Position numbers and translations under genes: made by a program. From Patescibacteria group bacterium UBA4664 (lineage in GTDB: Bacteria; Patescibacteriota; Saccharimonadia; CAILAD01; BJGX01): a stretch of DNA of 34,154 nucleotides. The notes below the pieces were generated by a model that did not search any database, was not told the DNA's origin, and saw nothing but the letters and a program-made list of their open reading frames with translations. This document shows positions 1 to 8,873 of the stretch, one piece after another. Numbering within the stretch: position 1 is the first letter of the stretch; every line of letters begins with the position of its first letter. The stretch is taken from contig CALRDO010000002.1 in assembly GCA_943354915.1 (NCBI GenBank), positions 1 to 34,154 of the forward strand, in the 5' to 3' direction.

Positions 1-621
1 CAAGAAATCATGATTACCGCTAGCGACTGGCCAAGCGCCAAAGTCCAAGGCTCGGCCCTTCATAGCTTTCGGGGTGATGTTTTTAGTGGCCTGCAGGTGG
101 CGAGCTTTGATAAAAAAGATCTAGCATACGCTAACCAACACCTCAAAATAATTTCTGGCCTGTATGGGCTGTTGCGGCCGCTCGACGCCGTGGCGCCTTA
201 TCGGCTTGAAATGGGCTACAAGCTGCCTTATAGCCCCGAAGAGCCCTACACTAGCCTGTATAAGTTTTGGGGCGATAGCCTGGCGAGGCTACTGCCCGAA
301 GGCGAACCAATCGTTAATTTGACCTCGCTAGAATACGGCCGGGCAATTGTGCCCTACCTAGACAAGAGCTTAGTCATAAGCCCGCGCTTTTATACCTATA
401 ACGCCAAAACTCGCCAGCATACTAGCGTGGCGGTGCATTCTAAAATAGCTCGCGGGGCCTTTGCGCACTGGCTTATAACCCAACGCACCACTAAGGGTTC
501 AGAGCTAGTTAATTTTGATGAGATCGGCTACCGCTACGAAGGCTCGCTCAGCGCCCCACTGGCGCCGGCTTTTGTGTGCCGAGAGTTTATGGGCAAGGGC
601 CTCAGTGTCCGGCTCAAGTAA
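1..621 (+). CDS. yaaA: YaaA/DUF328 family peroxide-stress protein, C-terminal part (5' end lies outside the window)
   Basis: Frame is open to base 1 (caa gaa atc atg), so the ATG at 10 is probably internal. Motifs ISGLYGLLRPLDAVAPYRLEMGYKL, FWGDSLA and NLTSLEYGRA are typical of the YaaA family. Confidence 0.85.
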   Translation, partial: QEIMITASDWPSAKVQGSALHSFRGDVFSGLQVASFDKKDLAYANQHLKIISGLYGLLRPLDAVAPYRLEMGYKLPYSPEEPYTSLYKFWGDSLARLLPEGEPIVNLTSLEYGRAIVPYLDKSLVISPRFYTYNAKTRQHTSVAVHSKIARGAFAHWLITQRTTKGSELVNFDEIGYRYEGSLSAPLAPAFVCREFMGKGLSVRLK

Positions 622-642
622 CCGATGTGCTAAAATAGCCCA

Positions 643-1086
643 ATGATTCAATTCTTGCTCGGTACTTCAATAATTATTTTAGTTATCGTATTTGTGCTTT
701 ACCTCTGGTACTGCGTATCATTATCGCTGGTTCTTGGTAGGTTAGGGGCCAGACGGTGGAAGGCTTTTATTCCGCTTTATAATATTAGCGCCCTAATTAG
801 CGCCCTCAAACTGCCCCGCAAATGGTTTTTGCTGGTGCTGATTCCATATGTTAGTACCGTTTATTCTGTTGCGGTGGCGTATCGGCTGGGCGAAGTTTAT
901 GACAAAAAATTTCCCTTCTCGGCATTTTGGCTAACCATCGCTGCACCGGTCGGTTTTATGATGTTGTTTTTTTCAAAAAACCAACCCGACCTCAAGAAGC
1001 TCGATTCCCCACCGCCGAGCCTAACGATGATCAAGGCAAAATTAAAAAAAATAAAAAAGGACAAATCAGTAACTAATAATGTCTAG
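643..1086 (+). CDS. Small multi-TM membrane protein, DUF5684-like
   Basis: Hydrophobic segments plus GARRWKAFIPLYNISALI, resembling the 'W.a.IPiYN' motif of DUF5684-type proteins. Extended -10 TGCTAAAAT lies just upstream. Confidence 0.6.
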   Translation: MIQFLLGTSIIILVIVFVLYLWYCVSLSLVLGRLGARRWKAFIPLYNISALISALKLPRKWFLLVLIPYVSTVYSVAVAYRLGEVYDKKFPFSAFWLTIAAPVGFMMLFFSKNQPDLKKLDSPPPSLTMIKAKLKKIKKDKSVTNNV

Positions 1087-1158
1087 CCGTAGATAGTAAG
1101 GCTTAGATGGTAACAGCTGAGCCGACGAGGTCGCTGTGACCCAAGCCTAGCTTTGCGA

Positions 1159-3630
1159 TTACCAAAATTTTTTGCAATTGTTTCTTATCTCTTTATCAGA
1201 CAGGACTCGGCTGAGGTCTAATTCATAACCGAGCTGCTTGAAAATATCCTTGTGACATTCGTAAATTTTTGCAACTGCTTCTTTAGGTATGAATTTATAC
1301 CAGTTATCTTTGTCGCTGGACCAACGGTGCTCGTTGCGGCTATTCACTAGGTAGTTTTTTTGGACATCTTCTACTGCTGCTTTTACTTGCTGTGGTGGGT
1401 ATTCATTACCAGTATCCAGGCACGCTATTAAACTCATGATGGCACTCGGACCATCCTCTATAAAATCCTCGTATCTAATGGTAGCATCGGCTGTCTTTGC
1501 CCAAGAGCTAGAAACATCCAATAAAACATTTGAGCCTTCACTACAAGCCCAGTTTAAAAAATTCTTTGAGGTAGGGTCTTTACCGCGTGGTAATGTTTGT
1601 ACTGTGAATACCTTGCCATGTAGCCAGTTTATGTTAGTATTATTTTGACAAAAACGGAACGCCGATAGCAATACATCCATAGGATTACGTAGAATTGTGA
1701 TTACTTTATACGGGAAGTCTCCGCTGAAGGTCCTATTGAACTCATCGCTAGCAATATGATCAACAACTATTGTTGGTTCTGACATGCGGTTGAAATCTAT
1801 ATCTTGATATTTGGCCTGAATCTTTTGCCAACCGGTAGCTTTGTGGACCGAATGAGCAATGGCCGTATTGCCAGATCGAGGTGTAGCAAGGATAAAATAA
1901 ACCATACCCTCGCTTTTATTGATGCTCGTTTTGTCGTTTATTTTTATTTTGTAGTCGTAGTAGCGTTTACTATACTTGTCGAGCGACTCAACCTTATCAA
2001 TAGCAATACCTGTATCCTTTATACGCTGCTTCAAAAATATAATGAATTCGTCAGCGCTAATCGTAAGCCTTAAGTAAAACTCTCTTTGCCCTAGCGTGCG
2101 TAGCCAGTCGCTAAAAGCTTTTATGACTTCATGGTGGCCTGGGTATATTTTGTCCCAGCCAATCACCTCAAAGAATCCTTCGGGTGTAACTGTGAGCTTG
2201 GCATCTAGTTTGACTACGGTCTGTTTATTTACTTTTTTTGACTTCATTTTTTTTGTAACTTTTATGTTAATTACTACTATACTACTATGTACTATACTGT
2301 TGCCTTCAAAGATAAGTGCGAACTGCTCCATGTAGCTACCTGTTTTTAGTGGGCTATTTAATACTAGGTTGAATTCAAAAGTGTCACCGCTCGCTACACT
2401 GTGAGCATTATAGTTGGGGCTAGTATTACTTTCGCTGTGATTAAACTCGAGAGTGGGCCTATTCGGCGACGACCAAACATCGGAAGCAAAAATACTAGCT
2501 CTGTTGATTGGGCCAAAGGTAGCCAAAACTAAGGGTGGCCGGCCCTCTGGCGTATTGAGGCTATAATCAAATACATTCATTTTTGAGCGGTTCAGATACC
2601 TCAGATTGATTTTTTTTTCAGAACCAGCCGCCATCTCTATCTCCATTTCTTTTTGTTCTGGTAGCAAAAGTGCGTCGCTGTAATCAATGCTTTCGTAGTT
2701 TTTGAAATATTCCCCGAGGTCTGCATTAATCAAGCTATGTGCTTCTACCGTTTTGGTGTTGTTCTGCGTATCTAGACTGTACTTATGCTGAATACGAAAG
2801 GGCCTCTTGGTAGTCTTTTGGAAACAGAGTAGTACCTTTGTAACTGCATAGCCAGAAAATGGTATCTTGATTTCGCTATAGTCTGGGCTATTAAGTTTGA
2901 CTGAGCTTGAATCTGAGAGACCTACTAAATAATTATAGTTGATCCTGGTATCAAAGGTGTCGTTGCCCATGCGGAGCTTAAGCCTGTCGGCTAGCATACC
3001 ATTTTTGAGCATTTGATTGAAAAGCTGCTCGATGTCTTTGAGTCCCCAAATGATAGTGTCAGAGTCTCTGTCTATTGTTTTATTGAAGTTGCTAATATTT
3101 AGCTCTGTCGTAAATACCAGCCAGCCACCCTCTTTGAGGTATTTTGCTGATCTTAGCAGGTGTTTTATGCTCTTTTCCATTGAGCCCAAATGTCCAATTA
3201 CACAATTGTGCCAAATAAAGTCGAACTTATTGTTGTAAGAGTTACTGTTGCGGTTCATGTCGTATGACTGATAACTAACAAGGCTATCGAATACGGCCCT
3301 CTCGATGATGTCTGGATAAAAAAGGGCCTCCTTGTCCTGAGTGAGCTGGCCGTTATTCCACTTCTGTGCAGCTATAGTATTTGGGTCTTGGTCAGTTGCG
3401 ACGATCTTGACGCCGTGACTAGCAAAGGCCGATACTAGCTTCTCATTACCCACCCCCATGCCTAATCCTACTTTGTCACTAGATAGGCAGCCGCGCGCAC
3501 TCAGAGCTTCTGCTATTGTAGCCATTTCCCAGGATTTTGAATGTTTTGAGATAGGTAAATTCATGATTTTAGACCATTTCTTGTACCAAGTTGAGCTAAA
3601 ATCTGCCGATATGCAATCTGTTGTTTTCAC
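1159..3630 (-). CDS. Multidomain protein: N-terminal SAM methyltransferase, central Ig-like (NBR1-like) domain, C-terminal sulfotransferase
   Basis: N-term GLGMGVGNEKLVSAFASHGVKIVATDQDP (SAM motif I); middle VASGDTFEFNLVLNSPLKTGSYMEQFALIFEGNS (NBR1-like beta-sandwich pattern); C-term FILATPRSGNTAIAHSVHKATG (PAPS 5'-PSB-like) and VITILRNPMDVLLSAFR (3'-PB-like). GTG start at 3630. Confidence 0.75.
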   Translation of the reverse strand: MKTTDCISADFSSTWYKKWSKIMNLPISKHSKSWEMATIAEALSARGCLSSDKVGLGMGVGNEKLVSAFASHGVKIVATDQDPNTIAAQKWNNGQLTQDKEALFYPDIIERAVFDSLVSYQSYDMNRNSNSYNNKFDFIWHNCVIGHLGSMEKSIKHLLRSAKYLKEGGWLVFTTELNISNFNKTIDRDSDTIIWGLKDIEQLFNQMLKNGMLADRLKLRMGNDTFDTRINYNYLVGLSDSSSVKLNSPDYSEIKIPFSGYAVTKVLLCFQKTTKRPFRIQHKYSLDTQNNTKTVEAHSLINADLGEYFKNYESIDYSDALLLPEQKEMEIEMAAGSEKKINLRYLNRSKMNVFDYSLNTPEGRPPLVLATFGPINRASIFASDVWSSPNRPTLEFNHSESNTSPNYNAHSVASGDTFEFNLVLNSPLKTGSYMEQFALIFEGNSIVHSSIVVINIKVTKKMKSKKVNKQTVVKLDAKLTVTPEGFFEVIGWDKIYPGHHEVIKAFSDWLRTLGQREFYLRLTISADEFIIFLKQRIKDTGIAIDKVESLDKYSKRYYDYKIKINDKTSINKSEGMVYFILATPRSGNTAIAHSVHKATGWQKIQAKYQDIDFNRMSEPTIVVDHIASDEFNRTFSGDFPYKVITILRNPMDVLLSAFRFCQNNTNINWLHGKVFTVQTLPRGKDPTSKNFLNWACSEGSNVLLDVSSSWAKTADATIRYEDFIEDGPSAIMSLIACLDTGNEYPPQQVKAAVEDVQKNYLVNSRNEHRWSSDKDNWYKFIPKEAVAKIYECHKDIFKQLGYELDLSRVLSDKEIRNNCKKFW

Positions 3631-3749
3631 TCTATATCCCCTTTAGTTATGGTTTTATTTAGTATATATTGCTATAGTAACTGTTAATATCTAAAAAAGA
3701 CATAGCTTAATCATGTTGCCGTAATCAAGAGGGGGTTAAATACACTATA

Positions 3750-5108
3750 ATGAGTAAGAAGCGCAAAGTAATGATTATTAGTCCAGCTATTGAGGATGGC
3801 GGCATGAGGGGCCTAGGTAAGGTGACCTTGGCGCTAGTAGATGGGCTAAAAAACAGTGGCTATGAAAGCTATTTATTAACTGGAGCCCCTCTGGCTAGGG
3901 TCAATAAGCGTTCGAGCAGTAATGCACACAAAGCTACTGTCCGCAGGCTACTTGACCACTACCTGCTGGAGGGCTTTGAGTCGAAAGCCCTTTGTAATAG
4001 CAAGCCGAAGTTATTAAAAATACTACTAAGAGACTTATTTAGAGTGCTGGTACTTGGTAAGGCTGGCGAGATGCCATACGAAAGGGCCATACTTACTCAG
4101 CATCAGCCAGATTCGCTGTGCCAGCTTAAGAACCTAGATGTATTGGTAAATTTTGCCTTAATATATAAAATAAATAGGATACTCCCCAAGAGACTAACCG
4201 CTATGATAGTATTTTCACTAGCTAACACACTTGGGGTAGATACCATAATTACCGCTAGTCCCTTCCCACTAAAAAAGCCTTTTATTTTCCATAAAGACAT
4301 AAAAGTTATCCAATATGTTCACGATATTATGCCACTAAATATTATGGAAACTGTGCCAAAATCTTCTGAGAGATTCTCTAAAGATATAACAATCTGTCTC
4401 AATAATTCTGATTTAATTATTACTTCATCGCTCAACGCCAAGGACAAACTTCAATCTCTGGACCCCAGCTGTAATCCCGAGGTGGTATACCTTCCGATTG
4501 TTAAACCCATACTCAAAAATAGTGCCGATAGCACAGGCCTCTTAGCCCAACACAATATAAAAAAAGGCCAATACATACTATCGTTATCTACACTAGAGGA
4601 GCGTAAAAATATTAAACGGCTAATTGAAGCTTACTCACTGATAGCTAGCCAGACTAGTCAAAAGCTAGTTATTGTAGGTGGTCCGGGGTATGGATACGAA
4701 GATATCAAAAAGGCGTATTTGTCATTAAATAAAAAAATTGCTGATAAGATAGTCTTTACCTCGTACATATCGGAGCCAGATAAATGGGTATTGTTGGAGA
4801 ACTGCAGCAACCTTGTGCACCCAGCTATCGATGAAGGGCTGGGCATACCAGTAATAGAAGCTCTGCTTGTAAAGGTGCCTGTGGTATCGACACGCCTGCG
4901 CTCAATCGAAGAGATAGCACCTGCGGGCTGCGTTACCTTCATAGAAGACCCATACGACATACACGACATTGGATCAAAGACTATGCTGGGAATAAATAGC
5001 AAAAAAAACAGACGCCAAAGCCTTGAGTCTGGCAGCGAATTGCTTAGTGATGTATTCTCTAATATAAATTTTACGAAGAGACTAAAGAAGGTTATAAGTA
5101 GCCTATAG
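3750..5108 (+). CDS. Glycosyltransferase family 4 (GT4)
   Basis: YILSLSTLEERKNIKRLIEAY, KLVIVGGPGYG, HPAIDEGLGIPVIEALLVKVPVVSTRLRSIEEIA: GT-B, GT4 E(x7)E region. Confidence 0.85.
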   Translation: MSKKRKVMIISPAIEDGGMRGLGKVTLALVDGLKNSGYESYLLTGAPLARVNKRSSSNAHKATVRRLLDHYLLEGFESKALCNSKPKLLKILLRDLFRVLVLGKAGEMPYERAILTQHQPDSLCQLKNLDVLVNFALIYKINRILPKRLTAMIVFSLANTLGVDTIITASPFPLKKPFIFHKDIKVIQYVHDIMPLNIMETVPKSSERFSKDITICLNNSDLIITSSLNAKDKLQSLDPSCNPEVVYLPIVKPILKNSADSTGLLAQHNIKKGQYILSLSTLEERKNIKRLIEAYSLIASQTSQKLVIVGGPGYGYEDIKKAYLSLNKKIADKIVFTSYISEPDKWVLLENCSNLVHPAIDEGLGIPVIEALLVKVPVVSTRLRSIEEIAPAGCVTFIEDPYDIHDIGSKTMLGINSKKNRRQSLESGSELLSDVFSNINFTKRLKKVISSL

Positions 5109-5166
5109 CTGCTAGATCGAAACAACTGAGGCGACGAGACCGACCATGTAAAGAGCCGCACATAAA

Positions 5167-5194
5167 TTGCATTATCTACGGAAAAGTGTATAAT
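5167..5194 (+). promoter_or_regulatory. Putative sigma70-type promoter of the RRM gene, giving a ~105-nt 5' leader
   Basis: TTGCAT (5167-5172), 16-bp spacer, TATAAT (5189-5194); gene start at 5309 with SD AAGAAGGA. Confidence 0.55.
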
Positions 5195-5308
5195 AACAAG
5201 CGTTCTTAGATACTATGCTGCTACGGCTCTAATCGATCAGGTTATTAATTAAGTTCTGGGTGCAGCTAAACAGCCACAAGCTGGGATTGCCAGAAAGAAG
5301 AAGGAACT

Positions 5309-5566
5309 ATGGCAAAGAATCTATTTGTTGGTTCACTCCCATGGAGTGTAAACGACGAGCAGCTTGCTCAAATGTTTGCTGAGGCCGGTACAGTTGATTC
5401 AGCTCGTGTTATCACTGAGCGGGACACTGGCCGATCTAAAGGTTTCGGATTTGTGGAAATGGCTACCGATGAGGAAGCTAAAAAAGCAGTCGAAACTCTT
5501 AACGGCAAAGAAATTGAAGGCCGTGCTATCACAGTCAACGAAGCTCGCCCACGCGAAGAAAGATAA
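5309..5566 (+). CDS. RNA-binding protein with a single RRM domain
   Basis: RNP2 LFVGSL and RNP1 KGFGFVEM; SD AAGAAGGA upstream. Confidence 0.92.
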   Translation: MAKNLFVGSLPWSVNDEQLAQMFAEAGTVDSARVITERDTGRSKGFGFVEMATDEEAKKAVETLNGKEIEGRAITVNEARPREER

Positions 5567-5582
5567 TCTTATCTTAATTCTT

Positions 5583-5608
5583 AAAAAACCCCGCTTGCGG
5601 GGTTTTTT
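5583..5608 (+). terminator. Rho-independent terminator (effectively bidirectional) after the RRM gene
   Basis: AAAAAA-CCCCGC-TT-GCGGGG-TTTTTT. Confidence 0.92.
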
Positions 5609-5664
5609 AGTACAAACTAACTACTTCAGGATTGGCTGTAAGCTTCACCGCTCAATAAAAAGTC

Positions 5665-5693
5665 TTGCGCTATTATCAGATTAGCTTTATGCT
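5665..5693 (+). promoter_or_regulatory. Putative promoter of the small zinc-knuckle gene
   Basis: TTGCGC (5665-5670), 17-bp spacer, TATGCT (5688-5693). Confidence 0.5.
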
Positions 5694-5743
5694 ACTCCAA
5701 ATCTGTCGATTGACAATCGAACCCCTAGCAGCAAGGAAAAATC

Positions 5744-5896
5744 ATGCCCTGGCGAGACTGCGAAGAGTGCAGCGGCAACAAGAAATGTGCGTACTGTGCA
5801 GGCAAGGGTATTTTCTGGACACCTGCAGCGAGGAAATGCTCGAAGTGTGAAGGCAGTGGTGAGTGCCCGAAATGCGGAGGGACTGGGCGGAGTTAA
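5744..5896 (+). CDS. Small (50 aa) DnaJ-type CxxCxG zinc-knuckle protein
   Basis: Manual translation: MPWRDCEECSGNKKCAYCAGKGIFWTPAARKCSKCEGSGECPKCGGTGRS*. Four CxxC[SAEG]G-type motifs; SD AAGGA about 7 nt upstream; own promoter and downstream terminator. Not in the supplied ORF list. Confidence 0.8.
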   Translation: MPWRDCEECSGNKKCAYCAGKGIFWTPAARKCSKCEGSGECPKCGGTGRS

Positions 5897-5945
5897 ACCC
5901 ACTATTGTTATCCTCCGCCCGCCCTTTTGGCAATACCTGATTTAC

Positions 5946-5996
5946 GACTTACTCCCCTAGCGAATTTAATTATTTGCTGGGAGCTTAGTCTTTTTT
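5946..5996 (+). terminator. Putative terminator between the zinc-knuckle gene and cysS
   Basis: GACT..CTCCC..AGC / GCT..GGGAG..AGTC stem with small bulges, followed by TTTTTT (5991-5996). Confidence 0.6.
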
Positions 5997-7368
5997 AGGC
6001 CCTGCTGACAAGGGTTCCGATTTCGGTATCAGCCGCAACTAGCCCATGATCGGCAAGTAATTTGGCTCTGAGCTTGTCAGAGTGTTCGAAGTTTTTATCG
6101 TGGCGAGCCTGCGAGTAATTATCGATTAGCTCCAAGACCTTGGCATGCAGAGGATCGTCTGAAACTAGGTTTAGGCCAAGTACATCATCGGCTAGGCGCA
6201 TCAACTCCTTGGCATCTTCGCTAAATACCTTGCCCTCAATAAGACTAATTGCTGCTAGAGCTTTCGGTGTATTGAGGTCGTCTTCTAGGGCGGCTACGAA
6301 CTGCCTATGGCTCTGCTGGGCTATGGAGGCGCTGTCTTGCGTGGGCAACTGGCCAACCCTAGCGAGCATCAGCTGGTCACTGTAGACCCGTAAATTTTTT
6401 ATCCTCTCATGGGCAGAGGCTAAATCAGCTAAATTAAAATCCATCTGGCTACGGTAATGCCCACTTAACACAAGGTACCTGAAGGCTATGGGGTCCTTAA
6501 TGTCATCAATAAACTTAGTGTTACCAATAGATTTGCTCATTTTTTCTTGCTCAATACTCAAATGTTCATTGTGTAAATAAAAATTGGCCTGTGCTCCACC
6601 ACATTGAGCTAGCTCATTTTCGTGGTGCGGGAACTTAAGGTCAACTCCGCCAGTATGAATATCAAATAGCCCGCCAAAAAATTCTCTACTCATTGCTGAA
6701 CATTCAATGTGCCAGCCCGGTCGTCCTGGCAAGTTTTGACCCTCAATCTCAAAATCCCAATATGGCTCATCGGTTTTCCTGACCTTCCATAGGGCGAAAT
6801 CTGCTACACCCTCTTTTTGATCCTGGTCCTGAGTAACTCTAGACTGTGGTGTAAAATTTAGGCTCACCAATCGGCCGTATTTTTGCCCACTTGCCTCATA
6901 CTTTGCAATGCTAAAATAAATACTTCCATCAGATAGGTATGCTATATTGGCCTTTAATAGGGTCAGAATCATACTCTGTATTTGAGGAATATAATCTGTA
7001 GCCCTAGGTAGATGTGAAATATCTCCACGTTTTATGCCTATTTTTTCGATGTCCTCCAGAAATAGGTCGGTGTATTTATCAGCCAATCTACCCAAAGCAT
7101 TAGCTGGTGCTTCTTCTGGATAGGCTGCCTTAAAACGACCCATCATTTTATCGTCAATATCAGTAATATTCATAACCCAATCAACATCGATATTTTCTAG
7201 ATAGCGCAAAACCCTCTGCAATAAATCAGGAAACAGGAAGGCTCTTAGGTTGCCAACATGCACCCGGTCATAGACTGTTGGCCCACAACTATAAATGCTG
7301 ACCCTGCTAGCGCTAATAGGTTTAAATTCCTGCTTGCTATTAGTAAGTGAGTTGTAGAGCTTAATCAT
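5995..7368 (-). CDS. cysS: Cysteinyl-tRNA synthetase
   Basis: YSCGPTVYDRVHVGNLR, MNITDIDDKMM, GRPGWHIECSAMS, GGVDLKFPHHENELAQ, KMSKSIGN. Confidence 0.97.
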   Translation of the reverse strand: MIKLYNSLTNSKQEFKPISASRVSIYSCGPTVYDRVHVGNLRAFLFPDLLQRVLRYLENIDVDWVMNITDIDDKMMGRFKAAYPEEAPANALGRLADKYTDLFLEDIEKIGIKRGDISHLPRATDYIPQIQSMILTLLKANIAYLSDGSIYFSIAKYEASGQKYGRLVSLNFTPQSRVTQDQDQKEGVADFALWKVRKTDEPYWDFEIEGQNLPGRPGWHIECSAMSREFFGGLFDIHTGGVDLKFPHHENELAQCGGAQANFYLHNEHLSIEQEKMSKSIGNTKFIDDIKDPIAFRYLVLSGHYRSQMDFNLADLASAHERIKNLRVYSDQLMLARVGQLPTQDSASIAQQSHRQFVAALEDDLNTPKALAAISLIEGKVFSEDAKELMRLADDVLGLNLVSDDPLHAKVLELIDNYSQARHDKNFEHSDKLRAKLLADHGLVAADTEIGTLVSRA

Positions 7369-7370
7369 TG

Positions 7371-7910
7371 CTACCTATTATATACCTTGCGCAAGACTTG
7401 CGCGGTCAATTTACAGTCCTCGAGTGCATTATGTGTAGTGCGAGCTGGCAAACCAAAATACTCGTTGATAGCTTCACTGCGAATAATATCTCCTTTGCTG
7501 CGCTGCACCATATAGATATGTACAATACTCCAGATATCTAAATAATGATAATCATGGGTATCAATACCCTTACCAATACTCCCTAGCATGGCAGCCAGCA
7601 TGCTATGGTCGAGCATTTCGTTCCAGCTTGCCAAATAAACTTCCGTGCCGAATTGTTCTATGAAACTCGCTATAACCTCTGGGGGCGTCGGTGCCGTGTC
7701 CATCTCTTTTTTGGTGATGCCATGTATTTTAGCGCTCTGCCTGCTCATATTGGACAAATCTTGCCCAATATAGCTCAAAAAATTATCTTTTTCAGCGAGA
7801 GTCTGCCTATCTAGCAAAATGGCTCCAAGCTGGATAGGCAAAGACTTATTGAGGTCAATACCCGTCGTCTCAAAATCAATTAGCAAGATGTCCTTTAAAA
7901 ACCCCTTCAC
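7371..7910 (-). CDS. 3'-5' exonuclease, RNase T / DNA Pol III epsilon-like (DEDD)
   Basis: LLIDFETTGID (ExoI), ASWNEMLDHSML (ExoII), TTHNALEDCKLTAQVL (ExoIII, H..D). Confidence 0.85.
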   Translation of the reverse strand: MKGFLKDILLIDFETTGIDLNKSLPIQLGAILLDRQTLAEKDNFLSYIGQDLSNMSRQSAKIHGITKKEMDTAPTPPEVIASFIEQFGTEVYLASWNEMLDHSMLAAMLGSIGKGIDTHDYHYLDIWSIVHIYMVQRSKGDIIRSEAINEYFGLPARTTHNALEDCKLTAQVLRKVYNR

Positions 7911-8510
7911 TTAAAAGGCCTGCCTGTTATCAAGTGCTCTGCTAAGGGTTAGCTGGTCGGCATATTCTAAATCTGCCCCAATCGGCAAGCCATGTGCTAG
8001 CTTGGTAATGCGACCCTTATAGTTATTGTCATGGAGTTTCTTAGAGATATAAATTGAAGTTGTCTCGCCCTCTATATTGGGGTTGGTGGCTAACAATATC
8101 TCCTCTGGCTGAGATAATTTTACTCTATCAAGTAAACTTTGAATTTCTAAATCATCTGGGCCGACACCATCAATCGGGCTGATAACCCCGTGCAAAATGT
8201 GGTAGGTGCCCTTAAACAGGCCTGTCCGCTCTAGTGCCACGATATCCATTGGGTTGGATACGACAGCAATCATCGTCTTGCTTCTAGCTGAGCTAGAACA
8301 AATAATGCATAAATCTTCAGTTGCATAATTTTTACAATCTGAACATTTTCGAAGGTTTTTTTTAAGGTCCGCCATCACCTGCCCGAATTGTTCTGGGTCG
8401 CCATGTGCCAATAAATAAAAAACCATTCTCTCCGCTGATTTTGGACCTACAGATGGTAGCTTAGAGAATTCATCTATTAAATTTGTGATATTATCTGGCA
8501 GAATTTGCAT
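7911..8510 (-). CDS. recR: Recombination mediator RecR
   Basis: LPSVGPKSAERMVFYLL, CSDCKNYATEDLCIIC zinc finger, Toprim-like IAVVSNPMDIVALERTG, ATNPNIEGETTSIYISK, LAHGLPIGADLEYADQLTL. Confidence 0.97.
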   Translation of the reverse strand: MQILPDNITNLIDEFSKLPSVGPKSAERMVFYLLAHGDPEQFGQVMADLKKNLRKCSDCKNYATEDLCIICSSSARSKTMIAVVSNPMDIVALERTGLFKGTYHILHGVISPIDGVGPDDLEIQSLLDRVKLSQPEEILLATNPNIEGETTSIYISKKLHDNNYKGRITKLAHGLPIGADLEYADQLTLSRALDNRQAF

Positions 8511-8529
8511 ACAATCAGCTGTGCTTCTT

Positions 8530-8838
8530 TTAGATACCGGGCAAATTCATACTACCAGCAATTTCTTGCATCTTTTCGGTAGCCTCGGCCATAAGCTCCT
8601 TATTGGCCTGATTAACGGCGGCGGCAATTAAATCGGACAGCCTGTCTAGGTCCTCGGCTGCTTCGGGCTTGATGTAAATCTTCTGAACCTCAACACTCAT
8701 ACTGGTCTGGCTAATTGCTAGCCCGGCCGTAACTACTACTTCACCGTCTCCAGCCTCTGCTTCAATCTGCATGCGTTTGAGTTCTTTTTGTAATTTGAGG
8801 GCTTTCTGGGCTAATTTAGCCTTATCCATTAGTGACAT
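8530..8838 (-). CDS. ybaB: YbaB/EbfC family nucleoid-associated protein
   Basis: Small protein immediately upstream of recR; DLIAAAVNQANKELMAEATEKMQEIAGSMNLPG; SD AAAGGAG. Confidence 0.93.
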   Translation of the reverse strand: MSLMDKAKLAQKALKLQKELKRMQIEAEAGDGEVVVTAGLAISQTSMSVEVQKIYIKPEAAEDLDRLSDLIAAAVNQANKELMAEATEKMQEIAGSMNLPGI

Positions 8839-8873
8839 ACTTTTTCTCCTTTACTTGCTGTGTTTTATAGGTA

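Noticed and set aside
5364-5684. 106-aa + strand ORF overlapping the RRM gene
   Set aside because: Out of frame with the clear RRM coding sequence and runs through its terminator.
5665-5850. Listed 61-aa + ORF MRYYQISFMLLQICR...
   Set aside because: Wrong frame for the zinc-knuckle gene; the frame starting at 5744 has the SD and CxxCxG pattern. Minus ORFs 5687-5902 and 5742-5933 are antisense shadows.
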